Notes under the pieces: generated by a model
The model's input: the letters and a program-made list of their open reading frames with translations, nothing else
Told to the model about the DNA's origin: nothing
The model's database searches: none
NCBI RefSeq assembly: GCF_012726345.1
Contig: NZ_PTXN01000001.1
Span: 274,654-338,653, forward strand
DNA from: Marinomonas sp. UCMA 3892
GTDB taxonomy: Bacteria > Pseudomonadota > Gammaproteobacteria > Pseudomonadales > Marinomonadaceae
Direction: 5' to 3'
Length of the DNA stretch: 64,000 bases
Program-made: the position numbers and the translations under genes
Shown here: piece by piece, positions 9,313 through 18,348 of the stretch
How the letters are laid out: every line of letters starts with the position of its first letter
Numbering within the stretch: position 1 is the first letter of the stretch

Positions 9313-9867
9313 ATGTCTAAGTCGATTGTTTTGGTGATCATTGATATGCAGCAAGGCATGTCTTGGCCACAAGCTGGTGAACGTAATAATCCAAATGCTG
9401 AGCAGGAAATTGCTGAGTTATTAGCGCATTGGCGAGCTAGTCATGCCCCGATTGTTCATGTACGTCATTTGTCGACAGAGCCTGAATCTTTGTTTTGGCC
9501 AGAACAAGAAGGTGTGTTGTTTCAAGACGCTTTTCAGCCATTAGCCGATGAAAAAATTATTGAAAAATCGGTTCCTGATGCTTTTACCTATTCTGATTTG
9601 AATGTTTGGCTACGGGAACAAGATGCGCAAGCCTTAGTCGTCGTTGGCGTCAGCACGAATAATTCTGTGGAATCAACTGTGAGAAGTGCTGGTAATTTAG
9701 GTTTTAAGACCTATGTGGTTAGCAGTGCTTGTTTTGCTTTTGAAAAAGACGATTTTTTTGGTCAATCGCGTAGTGCCGATGAAGTACATGCTATGTCACT
9801 TGCCAATCTACATGGCGAATACGCTACCGTAATAAGCCAAGATGAAGCGTTTGCTCTGCTTTCTTGA
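9313..9867 (+). CDS. isochorismatase-fold hydrolase-like protein, Ser at the Cys position
   Basis: This 184-residue protein is an isochorismatase-fold protein: VIIDMQQGM with Asp11, EKSVPDAF with Lys85, and the loop GVSTNNSVESTVRSAGNLGF. In cysteine hydrolases of the family the nucleophile occupies the position of Ser118 here. A subgroup with TNNSVE is known to me from family knowledge, so the change is probably fixed rather than a mutation, but nucleophilic amidase chemistry cannot be assumed. AAGGGAAGG provides the ribosome site. The SLANLHGEYATV end is typical of that subgroup. Confidence 0.8.
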   Translation: MSKSIVLVIIDMQQGMSWPQAGERNNPNAEQEIAELLAHWRASHAPIVHVRHLSTEPESLFWPEQEGVLFQDAFQPLADEKIIEKSVPDAFTYSDLNVWLREQDAQALVVVGVSTNNSVESTVRSAGNLGFKTYVVSSACFAFEKDDFFGQSRSADEVHAMSLANLHGEYATVISQDEAFALLS

Positions 9868-9986
9868 ATTAAGCAGATAATTAAAGGTGTTGTTGTAAAA
9901 AAGAACGCGATAGTGTCGATTGAAGGGGATTTAAGTTGATTAATTCCGTTTCAATCGAAAAAATCGCGAGCAATGGGAGTAACGCG

Positions 9987-11321
9987 TTAAGCAGGATTAA
10001 AGCGCGCTTGAAAGGCATTTAATCGTGTTTCAAGATCCGCTAGTTGTTCATCTTTTACCTGAGAAACACAAGCGCGTGCGCCTTCTACTCTTTCGGAACC
10101 TGTATTTAGCAGGGATATGGCGCTAATTCCATGGTACAGCAGGGCTTCCAGTAAGCTATCACTATCCATTCCTGGATAAGAGAAAGTAAAATAGAAACCA
10201 TCGCTTAGGGCCTTGCCGTTATCTTCGGCATACACTATTTCAAAACCATGGTCGATGAATAGCTTTTTCATGATGGCTGCGCGTTTCTCATAAACCTTAG
10301 TTAGGTTTAAAAAAGGCAATTCCCCATCATTGGCGGCTTTCAACATGGCGGCTAAACCATATTGTGCCGAATGCGTAACGCCAGCGGATAATCCTCCCAT
10401 AGCACCGAAGGTGATGGCTTTGCCGAACTGTGTTTGCCCAAAATTAGTTTTTAAGGTTGTAAACTCTTGTTTGTAAAGCGCATCTGAAATGACCAAACTT
10501 GCCACTCGTTGACCTGCATAGCTAAACACTTTTGAGCTTGAAATCAATAAAATGTACTGATCGGTGTAATGCGCAACACTAGGCTGATAAGGAGCTTGGC
10601 CGGGTGTTGCATAGTCTTCGCGGTAATCCATGCCAAAATAGGCTAGGTCTTCAATGACAATGACATCGTAGCGTCTAGCTACATCGGCAATGATTTGTAA
10701 CTCTTCTTCGTTGAAACAAATCCAGGCAGGATTATTTGGATTTGAATACAGTAAAGTGGCGTATTTTCCTGAGGACAGATGTTTTTCTAGCTCTGGCTTC
10801 AGTGCTGCGCCACGATGATTGTACACATCAAAGCTGCCCCAAGATTGACCTATCATATCGAGCTGACGTTTTTGATTGGGAAAGCCTGGGTCAATAAATA
10901 ATGTAGCGCCTTGCTCTTTCGTGCGGTTGCCGACTAAAAAAGCCGCCAAGGCTCCTTGAGCTGAACCAACGGTTGGAAAGCAACCTGTTGGGCTGACGTT
11001 GATATTCATAAACAAAGAACAGAAACGGCTGATTTCCTGTTTCAGCTGAGGAATACCTTCTAGCATTGGGTATTTAGAAGCTACGCCTTGATGCAGCGCT
11101 GCGATCTCTGCTTCTATGCCGACACTGGGTGCAGGCAGGCCAGGAACCCCCATTTCCATGCGGATGAATTGCTCACCTGTTGCGGATTCAATACGATTAA
11201 CCAGCGCAACAAGCTCACGGATTGAGGCTCGTGCTAAAGAAGGGATTCCGGTTTCTTTTAACGTGTGAGTAACCTTGTCAAAATCAATTGGTGTTGCTGT
11301 ATCTGTATAGGATAAGGTCAT
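9987..11321 (-). CDS. class I/II PLP-dependent aminotransferase
   Basis: This 444-residue fold-type I aminotransferase has YSNPNNP at 192-198, IEDLAYFGMD near 223-232 and SSSK with the Schiff-base Lys264, followed by AGQR. Its length and MEMGVPGLPAP start resemble the uncharacterised group of Bacteroidetes and marine proteobacteria; the amino donor and acceptor cannot be assigned. It is convergent with the isochorismatase-fold gene and separated by 179 bases from the iron transporter, so it is probably its own unit. Confidence 0.85.
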   Translation of the reverse strand: MTLSYTDTATPIDFDKVTHTLKETGIPSLARASIRELVALVNRIESATGEQFIRMEMGVPGLPAPSVGIEAEIAALHQGVASKYPMLEGIPQLKQEISRFCSLFMNINVSPTGCFPTVGSAQGALAAFLVGNRTKEQGATLFIDPGFPNQKRQLDMIGQSWGSFDVYNHRGAALKPELEKHLSSGKYATLLYSNPNNPAWICFNEEELQIIADVARRYDVIVIEDLAYFGMDYREDYATPGQAPYQPSVAHYTDQYILLISSSKVFSYAGQRVASLVISDALYKQEFTTLKTNFGQTQFGKAITFGAMGGLSAGVTHSAQYGLAAMLKAANDGELPFLNLTKVYEKRAAIMKKLFIDHGFEIVYAEDNGKALSDGFYFTFSYPGMDSDSLLEALLYHGISAISLLNTGSERVEGARACVSQVKDEQLADLETRLNAFQARFNPA

Positions 11322-11500
11322 TATTATGCTCGGCTCTTAAAGTAGGTGAACTTCTCTAGTGAGAATATGTTACCTCATAAAAAACTGAGTTTTTGGACAT
11401 TCAATGCGAGGATTTTTCGTCTAGTCATTTCAAAAAATAATGCGAGTTTTGAATGTCAGACGATTGTCTATTGGAGAATTTTTCTCTACTTGTTTTAGAT

Positions 11501-12268
11501 TTACTCCACCACGCACATTGGTGTTTTGGCGATTGGATCTTGATGAATTTGCGCATTCAATGAAAAAACCTTTTTAAGTAGCTTCTGTGTGAGTACCGAT
11601 TCTGGCGAGCCTTGGGTGATGATTTCCCCTTGTTTCATCACGATGAGATGGTCACAATATCGAGCGGCTTGGTTGATGTCATGTAGCACCGTGATGATGG
11701 TTTTGCCTTGCAAGTTTAACTTACGCAATAGGTGCATCAACTCTACTTGATGGCTTAAATCCATATAAGTGGTTGGTTCATCAAGCAGTAAATACGGCGT
11801 ATCTTGTGCTAAGGTCATGGCGAGCCAAACACGTTGGCGTTGGCCGCCGGAGAGTTCGCTGACCAATTGATCCGCAAGCTCGGTAATGCCTGTCTCCTCC
11901 ATCATCTTGTCTATTATTACTTGATCATCTTTGTTAATCCGTCCCCAAAATCCAGTATATGGGCTGCGTCCATAGGCGACCAAATCTTTGACTTTAATTC
12001 CTTCCGGGATAGGCTGAGTTTGCGGCAATAAGGCTAGCTGTTGAGCCAGTTTTTTGGACGCAATACTATGAAGGTTTTTACCTTGCCAGTGAACTTGTCC
12101 TTCCATCGGGGAAAGAATACGCGCCATGGCTTTTAGCAAAGTGGATTTGCCGCAGCCGTTTGGGCCGAGTAACGCGATGATTTTTCCTTCAGGAATGGTT
12201 AGGTCGACCTGTTTTACAATGGCTTTATCATGGTAGCCAACAGATAAATTATGAGTGCTAAGAGACAT
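11501..12268 (-). CDS. fecE: iron-siderophore ABC transporter ATPase (FecE-like)
   Basis: The 255-residue ABC ATPase has Walker A GPNGCGKST, the Q-loop LLPQTQ, signature LSGGQRQR, Walker B LLLDEPT and the switch His in TVLHDINQA, all in the pattern of FecE/FepC. It energises uptake through the two FecCD permeases encoded immediately upstream, with 3 bases between stop and start. It is the last gene of the fecBCDE-like operon. Confidence 0.9.
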   Translation of the reverse strand: MSLSTHNLSVGYHDKAIVKQVDLTIPEGKIIALLGPNGCGKSTLLKAMARILSPMEGQVHWQGKNLHSIASKKLAQQLALLPQTQPIPEGIKVKDLVAYGRSPYTGFWGRINKDDQVIIDKMMEETGITELADQLVSELSGGQRQRVWLAMTLAQDTPYLLLDEPTTYMDLSHQVELMHLLRKLNLQGKTIITVLHDINQAARYCDHLIVMKQGEIITQGSPESVLTQKLLKKVFSLNAQIHQDPIAKTPMCVVE

Positions 12269-12271
12269 AAA

Positions 12272-13228
12272 TCATTTCGTCCTAAGGAGTAGCCAAAGAA
12301 AATACGGCGCACCAATAATGGCGGTCATAATACCGGCGGGTAATTCAATAGGTGGATCAATGGTACGAGCCACGAGATCGGCAAGCAGCAATAAAATCGC
12401 GCCAACTAGCATGGTGGAAGGTAAGAGTATTTGATGGCGTCCACCGACCAATTTACGCGTTAAATGCGGGGCCACTAAGCCTAAAAATCCGATAGGACCA
12501 CAAATCGCAACACAAGAAGCTGTCAGACCAACGGCAATCGCCAAAGACGCTAAACGCAGTTTGTTGGCCTTGATACCAAGACTAATGGCACTGTCGTCGC
12601 CGAGGTGGATTAGGTTCAGAGGTTTGGCCAGCCAAAGCGCAAAAGGAATGAGCAGCAACCAAGGCAATAACATAGAAAGCTGATTCCAACCGCGCCCCCA
12701 TAAACTACCCGTTAACCACAACAGAGCGTTGTTTATTTCCAGCGGTTTAACTAGCATCAGAAAGTCTATACAGCTGGCGTATAACGCCGCCAATGCCACA
12801 CCGGTAATCGCCAGTTTAATGGTGCTGCTATGTTGACCACACAGCCACCACAACATTAACGCAGCGATCAAACTCCCGATTAGCGCAACAGCTGGTAACC
12901 AGCGAATATCGGCATCAGGGAAAAATGTCATATAAAACACAGCTGCCAATCCAGCACCATGACTGACGCCAAGCACATCGGGTGATGCTAATGGATTGCG
13001 AATCACACCCTGCACCAAGGCGCCAGCAAGAGCCATCATAGCGCCAACTAACATGGCGAGAATGGTACGAGGAAAACGGTATTCATGAACGGTGAAGTAG
13101 TTGGCATTACCGACCTGAAACCCTTCAAGAATGCTTTTAAAGGGAATGGAAACGGCGCCAAACATCAGATTAGCGACCAACAATCCTAACAAGGCAAGTA
13201 GTAAAATAGGCAGCGAGCGCGTGGCCAT
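12272..13228 (-). CDS. fecD: FecCD-type iron-siderophore permease
   Basis: The 318-residue inner-membrane permease has the FecCD pattern: RxPRxxxAxLVGAxxALAGxxxQ near the N-terminus, NPLASPDVLGVSHGAG, GPIGFLGLVAPH and the late ELPAGIMTAIIGAPYF. The start is ATG 13228, which shares one base with the TAA of the upstream gene (TAATG). A longer in-frame ORF reaching 13357 only runs antiparallel-free through the neighbour's coding sequence and is rejected. It forms the channel with the FecC-like partner. Confidence 0.9.
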   Translation of the reverse strand: MATRSLPILLLALLGLLVANLMFGAVSIPFKSILEGFQVGNANYFTVHEYRFPRTILAMLVGAMMALAGALVQGVIRNPLASPDVLGVSHGAGLAAVFYMTFFPDADIRWLPAVALIGSLIAALMLWWLCGQHSSTIKLAITGVALAALYASCIDFLMLVKPLEINNALLWLTGSLWGRGWNQLSMLLPWLLLIPFALWLAKPLNLIHLGDDSAISLGIKANKLRLASLAIAVGLTASCVAICGPIGFLGLVAPHLTRKLVGGRHQILLPSTMLVGAILLLLADLVARTIDPPIELPAGIMTAIIGAPYFLWLLLRTK

Positions 13229-14229
13229 TATAAGGTTCTCTTGCGGACGAGATAGATGAAAAACGGCGCGCCGATCAAGGCTAAAATAGCACCAGCGGGC
13301 GTTTCTGCCGGATAAATAATAGCTCGACTGATGGTATCGGATAGGACGACTAAGCAAGCGCCCAGCATCATAGCAATGGGTAAAAATTTCCGATGGTCTT
13401 GCCCTGCGAGCATTCTTGCCATATGAGGAACCAGTAGCCCGACAAAGCCAATCGCACCCACGCTGCTGATGGCGCTACCAACCAACAATAAAACTAAAAA
13501 GCTGCCACCTAATTTTACCCACATGAGCGAGACACCAAGGTTTCGCGCATTGTCGTCACCAAGTTGCAATAGATTGAGCGTTGGGGCAATCAGCATAGCG
13601 CCCAATAAACCAATCACACAAACTGGCCAGAAGGAATCAAAGGTTTGCCATCTAGCATCGGTCAAACTGCCAGCTAGCCAAGTAAGTACGCCTGCGGCTT
13701 GATCTTCCGCGATGATAATGACAGCTTTGGTTAAGGCCGCGCACAGAGCAGAAATAGCGACGCCAGCCAACACCAATCGGCCATGCTCATTGCCACCTCG
13801 CCATGCGCTGCCAAGCAACATGACGAACGCCCAAGCAATGCCGCCGCCAATGATGGCTGCGACCGAAGTACCAAGTAAACCAAACCAAGGTGCAATACTG
13901 GAAACTGTCGCCATGCCAAGCGCAGCGCCAGCGTTGATACCTAAAACAGAAGGTGAAGCGAGAGGGTTTTGTGTCAGTCCTTGCATGATGACGCCCGCAG
14001 CGGCGAGATTGGCACCCACCATAATCCCGATCAGGACTCTAGGCAGCCTTAAATCATGGACAATATGCTGAGCAATGCTTTCTGCGTTCATTTGGTACAA
14101 AGCGTGCAGAGCATCCATCGGCGTAATAGTAATGACGGACCAGCTAAATAGGCTGATCCATGAACAAATTAATAAAAGCAGCAACAATGCTAGGCATTGG
14201 CCGATAAAGGGTAGGCGTATTGAGATCAT
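13228..14229 (-). CDS. fecC: FecCD-type iron-siderophore permease
   Basis: This 333-residue protein has eight or more predicted TM segments and FecCD motifs LRLPRVLIGIMVGANLAAAG, NPLASPSVLGINAGAALG, GAIGFVGLLVPHMAR and ETPAGAILALIGAPFF. Its ATG overlaps the end of the binding-protein gene by four bases (ATGA), and its stop overlaps the next start, so the four genes are translationally coupled. Confidence 0.9.
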   Translation of the reverse strand: MISIRLPFIGQCLALLLLLLICSWISLFSWSVITITPMDALHALYQMNAESIAQHIVHDLRLPRVLIGIMVGANLAAAGVIMQGLTQNPLASPSVLGINAGAALGMATVSSIAPWFGLLGTSVAAIIGGGIAWAFVMLLGSAWRGGNEHGRLVLAGVAISALCAALTKAVIIIAEDQAAGVLTWLAGSLTDARWQTFDSFWPVCVIGLLGAMLIAPTLNLLQLGDDNARNLGVSLMWVKLGGSFLVLLLVGSAISSVGAIGFVGLLVPHMARMLAGQDHRKFLPIAMMLGACLVVLSDTISRAIIYPAETPAGAILALIGAPFFIYLVRKRTL

Positions 14230-15146
14230 TTATTCGTGTTAAAGACTTTAATAAGATCTTGCCCCATGGTTTCGGCTGAAATAATGCCGCGGCAACGAGA
14301 CCAAGTATTAGGGTTAACCGAATAAATATGATGATTCTTAGCGGCTTTTAAGACAGACCAAAGCGGTTCGTTTTTCCACTTGTCGACAATGCTTGGGGTG
14401 ACGTAATTGCCGACAATAAAGTAGTCAGGATTCACCGCAAGAAACTGTTCTAAACTGGTTTGACGATAGGCATCGTCGCTTCGGCCTGTGTTAGCATTTT
14501 TTAAACCTAAGGCGCGAATGACTCCGCCAGCATAGGAATCGGCAGTATGCAGAAACAGCGCGTCATCACGGGCGACGCCAAATTGTACTTCTTTGCCTTC
14601 TGGTAATTGTTTGGCAAACTCAGCCATTATTTGAGCATGCTTCTTTAAGCGCGCTTGCATTTCTTTGTCTTTGCCAATGGCTTTGCCAATTATGGCCGTT
14701 GCGTGAAGGTTCTCTTCATAGGTAGCTCGGCGTGAAGGTAGGATTAATGTCGGTGCTATCTTTTGTAGATCTGCATAAACCCCTTCATGACGAGAAATAT
14801 CAGCAATGATTAAATCTGGTTTTAGGGCGGCTATGGTTTCAAGGCTGGGTTGAGAGCGAGTGCCAACCGAAGTCCAATCGCTAATTTCTTTGCGAATTTC
14901 TTTTAGAATACGTTCTGGATCTTTGTCATCAGCAATACCAACAGGGCTGACGCCAACGGCCGCTAATGCATCCACAAAGGAAAGCTCCAAAACTACGATG
15001 CGTTTCGGAACGTAATTTATGCTAAACGTGCCTTTGCTGTCTTCTACACTATTTTTAATGCTGTCTTGTGCCGAAGAAACGGCTTGAACAGAAAGAGAGA
15101 AACTGAGTAAGAGAGTGGAGAGGGCAATCGACAGCAAGCGCTTCAT
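14226..15146 (-). CDS. fecB: iron-siderophore periplasmic binding protein (FecB-like)
   Basis: The 306-residue protein has a Sec signal peptide ending at SVQA, then a type III binding-protein fold: PKRIVVLELSFVDALAAVGV, GTRSQPSLETIAALKPDLII, and PDYFIVGN. No lipobox Cys is present, so it is soluble in the periplasm. This pattern matches ferric dicitrate-type FecB proteins, though the true siderophore is unknown. No TonB-dependent receptor lies nearby. A Fur-like box 31 bases upstream implies iron control. Confidence 0.88.
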   Translation of the reverse strand: MKRLLSIALSTLLLSFSLSVQAVSSAQDSIKNSVEDSKGTFSINYVPKRIVVLELSFVDALAAVGVSPVGIADDKDPERILKEIRKEISDWTSVGTRSQPSLETIAALKPDLIIADISRHEGVYADLQKIAPTLILPSRRATYEENLHATAIIGKAIGKDKEMQARLKKHAQIMAEFAKQLPEGKEVQFGVARDDALFLHTADSYAGGVIRALGLKNANTGRSDDAYRQTSLEQFLAVNPDYFIVGNYVTPSIVDKWKNEPLWSVLKAAKNHHIYSVNPNTWSRCRGIISAETMGQDLIKVFNTNK

Positions 15147-15176
15147 AAAACAGCCTTTGAGAGGTTAAAAAAACGC

Positions 15177-15203
15177 GATAATGATAACACTTCTCAGTGT
15201 TAT
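15177..15203 (-). promoter_or_regulatory. Fur-like box upstream of fecB
   Basis: GATAATGATAACACTTCTC at 15177-15195 matches 15 of 19 positions of the Fur consensus and lies about 31 bases ahead of the fecB start. It overlaps a perfect dyad ATAACACT-TCTC-AGTGTTAT at 15184-15203. Iron repression is inferred. Confidence 0.6.
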
Positions 15204-15266
15204 TTGAAGTAATTTCAACGTTTATTGCTGCTTTAAATAGCGTTCTTTATGCAGTATTGCAGACTT

Positions 15267-16262
15267 TTAGATACTTTCGCCCGCTTCTATTTTGAAAGGT
15301 AAATCAATGATTCTTTGTGAAACAGGATTCCCTTGTAAGCGAGACAGTAAATGTTCTGCTGCTAGACGCCCCATTTCTTCACGAGGTGTGATCACGGTAG
15401 TGAGTAAGGGAACCATGGCGCGAGAAATATCATGGCCATGAAAACCGGCGATGCCGATGTCTTGTGGCACGTTAATTCCCGCTTTTTGGCAGGCATAGAG
15501 AGCACCGATTGCCAAGTCATCGTTGGTGCAAAAGATGCCATCGGTGTCCGGCTGTTGCTGTAACGCGTCTTTTAGGAACGTCGCGCCAAGTGTAAAGGAT
15601 GACGCGCTATTCGTTTTTAAGCACAAAGGCGTTAAGCCATTGTCGAGCATAGCAGTTTCGTAACCCTTGATTTTAAAGAGTGTCCGTTGGTCCATTCGGG
15701 CAGCGAAATAGACTATTTTTCGTCGGCCTTTTTTGATCATAAACTCTGTCATCGCATAAGCGGCGGCTTCGTTGTCTATGCCGATAGCTTGTTCGATTGG
15801 CGGCGAGACTGAGTCCATAATTTCGATCACAGGTATACCCGCGACAGCAAGCATTTTTCTCACACGTTCGGTGTGATAGCTTTCTGAGATGATTAAACCA
15901 TCGACACTGTATGACAACAGAGTGGCAATGCGAGCTTCTTCGGCTTCTTTGCTGTAACCATAGTGAGCTAGCATGGTTTGATAACCAGCGGGTTCTACTA
16001 CGGACTCGATGCCGCGGATGACTTCGGCGAATACTTGGTTGGTTAAAGAGGGCAGTAAAACGCCAATCGCATGGCTCTTTGATTTGGATAAAATATCAGG
16101 TGCTCTGTTTGGTATGTAACCTAGGTCTTCCAATGCTTCTGCTATTTTAGTTTGTAGCGGAGCTGAGACTTGATCGGGATTTCTTAGAAAACGACTCACG
16201 GTCATTTTAGTCACGCCAACTAAGTCAGCAACATCTTGAAGAGTAGGACGTTTGTTTTTCAT
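15267..16262 (-). CDS. gntR: LacI-family repressor, GntR-like (gluconate regulon)
   Basis: The protein has a LacI-type HTH at its start (PTLQDVADLVGVTKMTVSRFLRNP), a hinge, and a sugar-binding core with GFHGHDI and DGIFCTNDDLAIGAL, as in E. coli GntR. ATG 16262 gives 331 residues with the HTH near residue 5. The frame reaches 16319, but that would place the operator inside the coding sequence. Three operators of the GntR type (16298-16313, 20139-20154, 20162-20177) lie ahead of this gene and the TRAP operon, so it probably represses both and is released by gluconate or its 6-phosphate. Confidence 0.85.
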   Translation of the reverse strand: MKNKRPTLQDVADLVGVTKMTVSRFLRNPDQVSAPLQTKIAEALEDLGYIPNRAPDILSKSKSHAIGVLLPSLTNQVFAEVIRGIESVVEPAGYQTMLAHYGYSKEAEEARIATLLSYSVDGLIISESYHTERVRKMLAVAGIPVIEIMDSVSPPIEQAIGIDNEAAAYAMTEFMIKKGRRKIVYFAARMDQRTLFKIKGYETAMLDNGLTPLCLKTNSASSFTLGATFLKDALQQQPDTDGIFCTNDDLAIGALYACQKAGINVPQDIGIAGFHGHDISRAMVPLLTTVITPREEMGRLAAEHLLSRLQGNPVSQRIIDLPFKIEAGESI

Positions 16263-16297
16263 GTTCGGACTTTTCATACCAGTGACGTATCCATGTT

Positions 16298-16313
16298 TTG
16301 TTACAAGTAACAT
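16298..16313. promoter_or_regulatory. GntR operator upstream of gntR
   Basis: TTGTTACAAGTAACAT matches the ATGTTACCGGTAACAT type at 13 of 16 positions and contains the dyad TGTTAC-AA-GTAACA. Its position 36 bases before the chosen gntR start implies autoregulation. Confidence 0.7.
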
Positions 16314-16416
16314 TATCATAAGCCATTCATGGCTAGAAACAAAAATTAGCTGTTAGCAAAGCTGATGTTAATTAAAATATGATTTATGCTGAAAGTGAGT
16401 ATTTACTTATTTATGA

Positions 16417-16446
16417 AAGAGGCACAACTTTATGGTTGTGCCTCTT
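16417..16446 (-). terminator. terminator after gntK
   Basis: AAGAGGCACAAC and GTTGTGCCTCTT form a perfect 12-bp stem with a 6-nt loop. It lies 9 bases past the gluconokinase stop, followed on the minus strand by TTCAT. It separates the TRAP-gntK unit from gntR. Confidence 0.75.
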
Positions 16447-16454
16447 GCTTGCAT

Positions 16455-16946
16455 TTATTTATTGGCTAAAAGTGTAAGCGCTTCATTTAAGACAGCGTCG
16501 GCATCTTGGGAAATGTCGATTACCAACGCTTCGTCTTCTGTTGGTTCAATCAAGGTAGCAAACTGACTTTCTAGCATTTCTCGACCATTAAAATAATGAC
16601 CGTCGCGCTTTTGGTGGCGCTGCCAAATAGTATCGATATTACCTTTTAGGTAGATCATGGTGACATCATCTAGACCATGACGCAGCATGGCGCGATATTC
16701 TGGTTTTAATCCAGAGCAGGCAATCACTGCCGTAGGGTTGTCCGTCAATATGCTATTAAGAGTCGCCAGCCAATCCTTGCGGTCTTCATCAGTGAGCGGC
16801 GTGCCTTGGCGCATCTTGTCTACATTGGCTTGACAGTGAAAGTCGTCACCATCAAAAAATTGATAGCCAAGTTTGTCCGCGATGCTTTTGCCTATCAAAG
16901 ATTTACCTGACCCTGATACGCCTAATACTACAATTTTCTTTGTCAT
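16455..16946 (-). CDS. gntK: gluconokinase
   Basis: The 163-residue protein is a GntK-type kinase: P-loop GVSGSGKS at 9-16, FFDGDDFHCQANVDKM, GTPLTDEDRKDWL and CSGLKPEYR. It phosphorylates D-gluconate to 6-phosphogluconate in the cytoplasm. It follows the TRAP permease genes by 85 bases and ends at a strong terminator, which ties the transporter's substrate to gluconate or a closely related aldonate. AAGGA provides the ribosome site. Confidence 0.93.
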   Translation of the reverse strand: MTKKIVVLGVSGSGKSLIGKSIADKLGYQFFDGDDFHCQANVDKMRQGTPLTDEDRKDWLATLNSILTDNPTAVIACSGLKPEYRAMLRHGLDDVTMIYLKGNIDTIWQRHQKRDGHYFNGREMLESQFATLIEPTEDEALVIDISQDADAVLNEALTLLANK

Positions 16947-17031
16947 CTTCTTAAGTCCTTATCGCCTTGCTGTTGTCAGCAGGGCAGCAGTGTCGTTCAA
17001 AAAGCCGTGTTGAACGGCAGGTCTCAATGGG

Positions 17032-18348
17032 TTATTTCCACCAAAGGGCCAGCTCAGGGAAGAATATGACTAAGCCGAGCACAAGCACCTGTAAACCAAT
17101 GAAAGGCATTAGAGAGCTAAAGATCTCACCAAGACTAATGTCTTTTGGCGCAACCGATTTCAGATAAAATGCCGCAGGGCCAAACGGTGGTGATAAGAAA
17201 GACACTTGCATATTTAGACAGAACACCACACCGAACCAGATTGGATCTAAACCAAGTCCGGTAATGATTGGCACGAAGATCGGCATGGTTAATAGCGCAA
17301 CACCGACCCAATCTAAGAACATACCGAGGACAAGCAAGATGATCATCATGATCATGACGGTGCCCATCACGCTGCCACCGCTTAGGGCAAGAATGGTTTC
17401 TTCAACGAAGGAGATACCGCCCATCAGGTTGTATACACCAACTAGAGCAGTTGCTCCGATACCGATCCAAATGATCATGCCACAGGTACTCATGGTGGCT
17501 TTGGCGCTGTCTTTTAGCATGGCGAAATTCAGTTCACCACGAATCGCTGCACTAATGATGATGCCGACCACACCAAGCGCAGACGCTTCGGTAACAGAAG
17601 CCACACCAGTGTAAATACTGCCTAAAACCATCATTACAGTAAGTAATGGGAATAGCAGAGCTTTGAAATAGTTGACGTCTTTGTCCGCTGCTAGCTCTTC
17701 TTCGCTCGGCAATGGCGCATATTCTGGGTGAAGACGACTGATGATCAACACGTAAGCCATGTAAGCGAAGGCAAGAATAAACGCAGGTAAGAACGCCGCC
17801 TTAAATAAGTCACCGATGGAAACGCTGGCTGTTAATCCGTAGATAATCAATACGATACTTGGCGGTAGCATGGTACCTAATGCGCCACCCGCACAGGTCA
17901 CACCTATGGCCAGTTTGCGGTTGTATCCAAGGCGCAACATTTGCGGTAACGCCAAGATACCAAGCAACACGGTTTCACCACCGATAACGCCAGACATAGA
18001 TGCTAGAACGATAGCAACCAATAAAGTCTGTACAGCAACACCGCCGCGCAGTTTGCGGCCAAAGACTTTCATGGCATCGAACAAGTCTCGGGCGATACCG
18101 GATCGATCTAATAAGGCGGCCATCAAGACAAACATCGGCACAGCTAGAAATACATAGCTACCGACAAAACTGTACAAACGGCTAGTGATCAAAGGTAAGG
18201 CGCCAACGCCAAACCAACCGATTGCAAAAACAAGCGCTACTAACGCGGTAACAAAGGCTAATTGCATGCCCGTTAGCAGTAATAAAATCATCGAACCGAG
18301 CATGAGTAGGCTGCCGTAGCCTATGCCCATAGCGGATAAATCAAACAT
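17032..18348 (-). CDS. dctM: TRAP transporter large permease, DctM family (gluconate-linked)
   Basis: This 438-residue DctM protein is almost all membrane helices and has the family signatures: FVLMAALLDRSGIARDLFDA, SGVIGGETVLLGILALPQM, GALGTMLPPSIVLIIYG and FVPIITGLGLDPIWFGVVFCLNMQ. It uses the sodium gradient to import the ligand delivered by the binding protein. It overlaps the small-permease gene by 8 bases. Confidence 0.92.
   Translation of the reverse strand: MFDLSAMGIGYGSLLMLGSMILLLLTGMQLAFVTALVALVFAIGWFGVGALPLITSRLYSFVGSYVFLAVPMFVLMAALLDRSGIARDLFDAMKVFGRKLRGGVAVQTLLVAIVLASMSGVIGGETVLLGILALPQMLRLGYNRKLAIGVTCAGGALGTMLPPSIVLIIYGLTASVSIGDLFKAAFLPAFILAFAYMAYVLIISRLHPEYAPLPSEEELAADKDVNYFKALLFPLLTVMMVLGSIYTGVASVTEASALGVVGIIISAAIRGELNFAMLKDSAKATMSTCGMIIWIGIGATALVGVYNLMGGISFVEETILALSGGSVMGTVMIMMIILLVLGMFLDWVGVALLTMPIFVPIITGLGLDPIWFGVVFCLNMQVSFLSPPFGPAAFYLKSVAPKDISLGEIFSSLMPFIGLQVLVLGLVIFFPELALWWK

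Noticed and set aside
9917..9964. CGATTGAA/TTCAATCG repeat between convergent genes as a terminator
   Set aside because: Only 8-bp arms, a long loop and no T-run on the correct side of either gene.
13229..13357. 43-codon N-terminal extension of the FecD-like permease
   Set aside because: It lies inside the FecC coding sequence; ATG 13228 overlapping the fecC stop is the family-typical start.
13712..14071. 119-codon antisense ORF inside fecC
   Set aside because: Pro/Ala/Thr-rich shadow of a membrane-protein gene.
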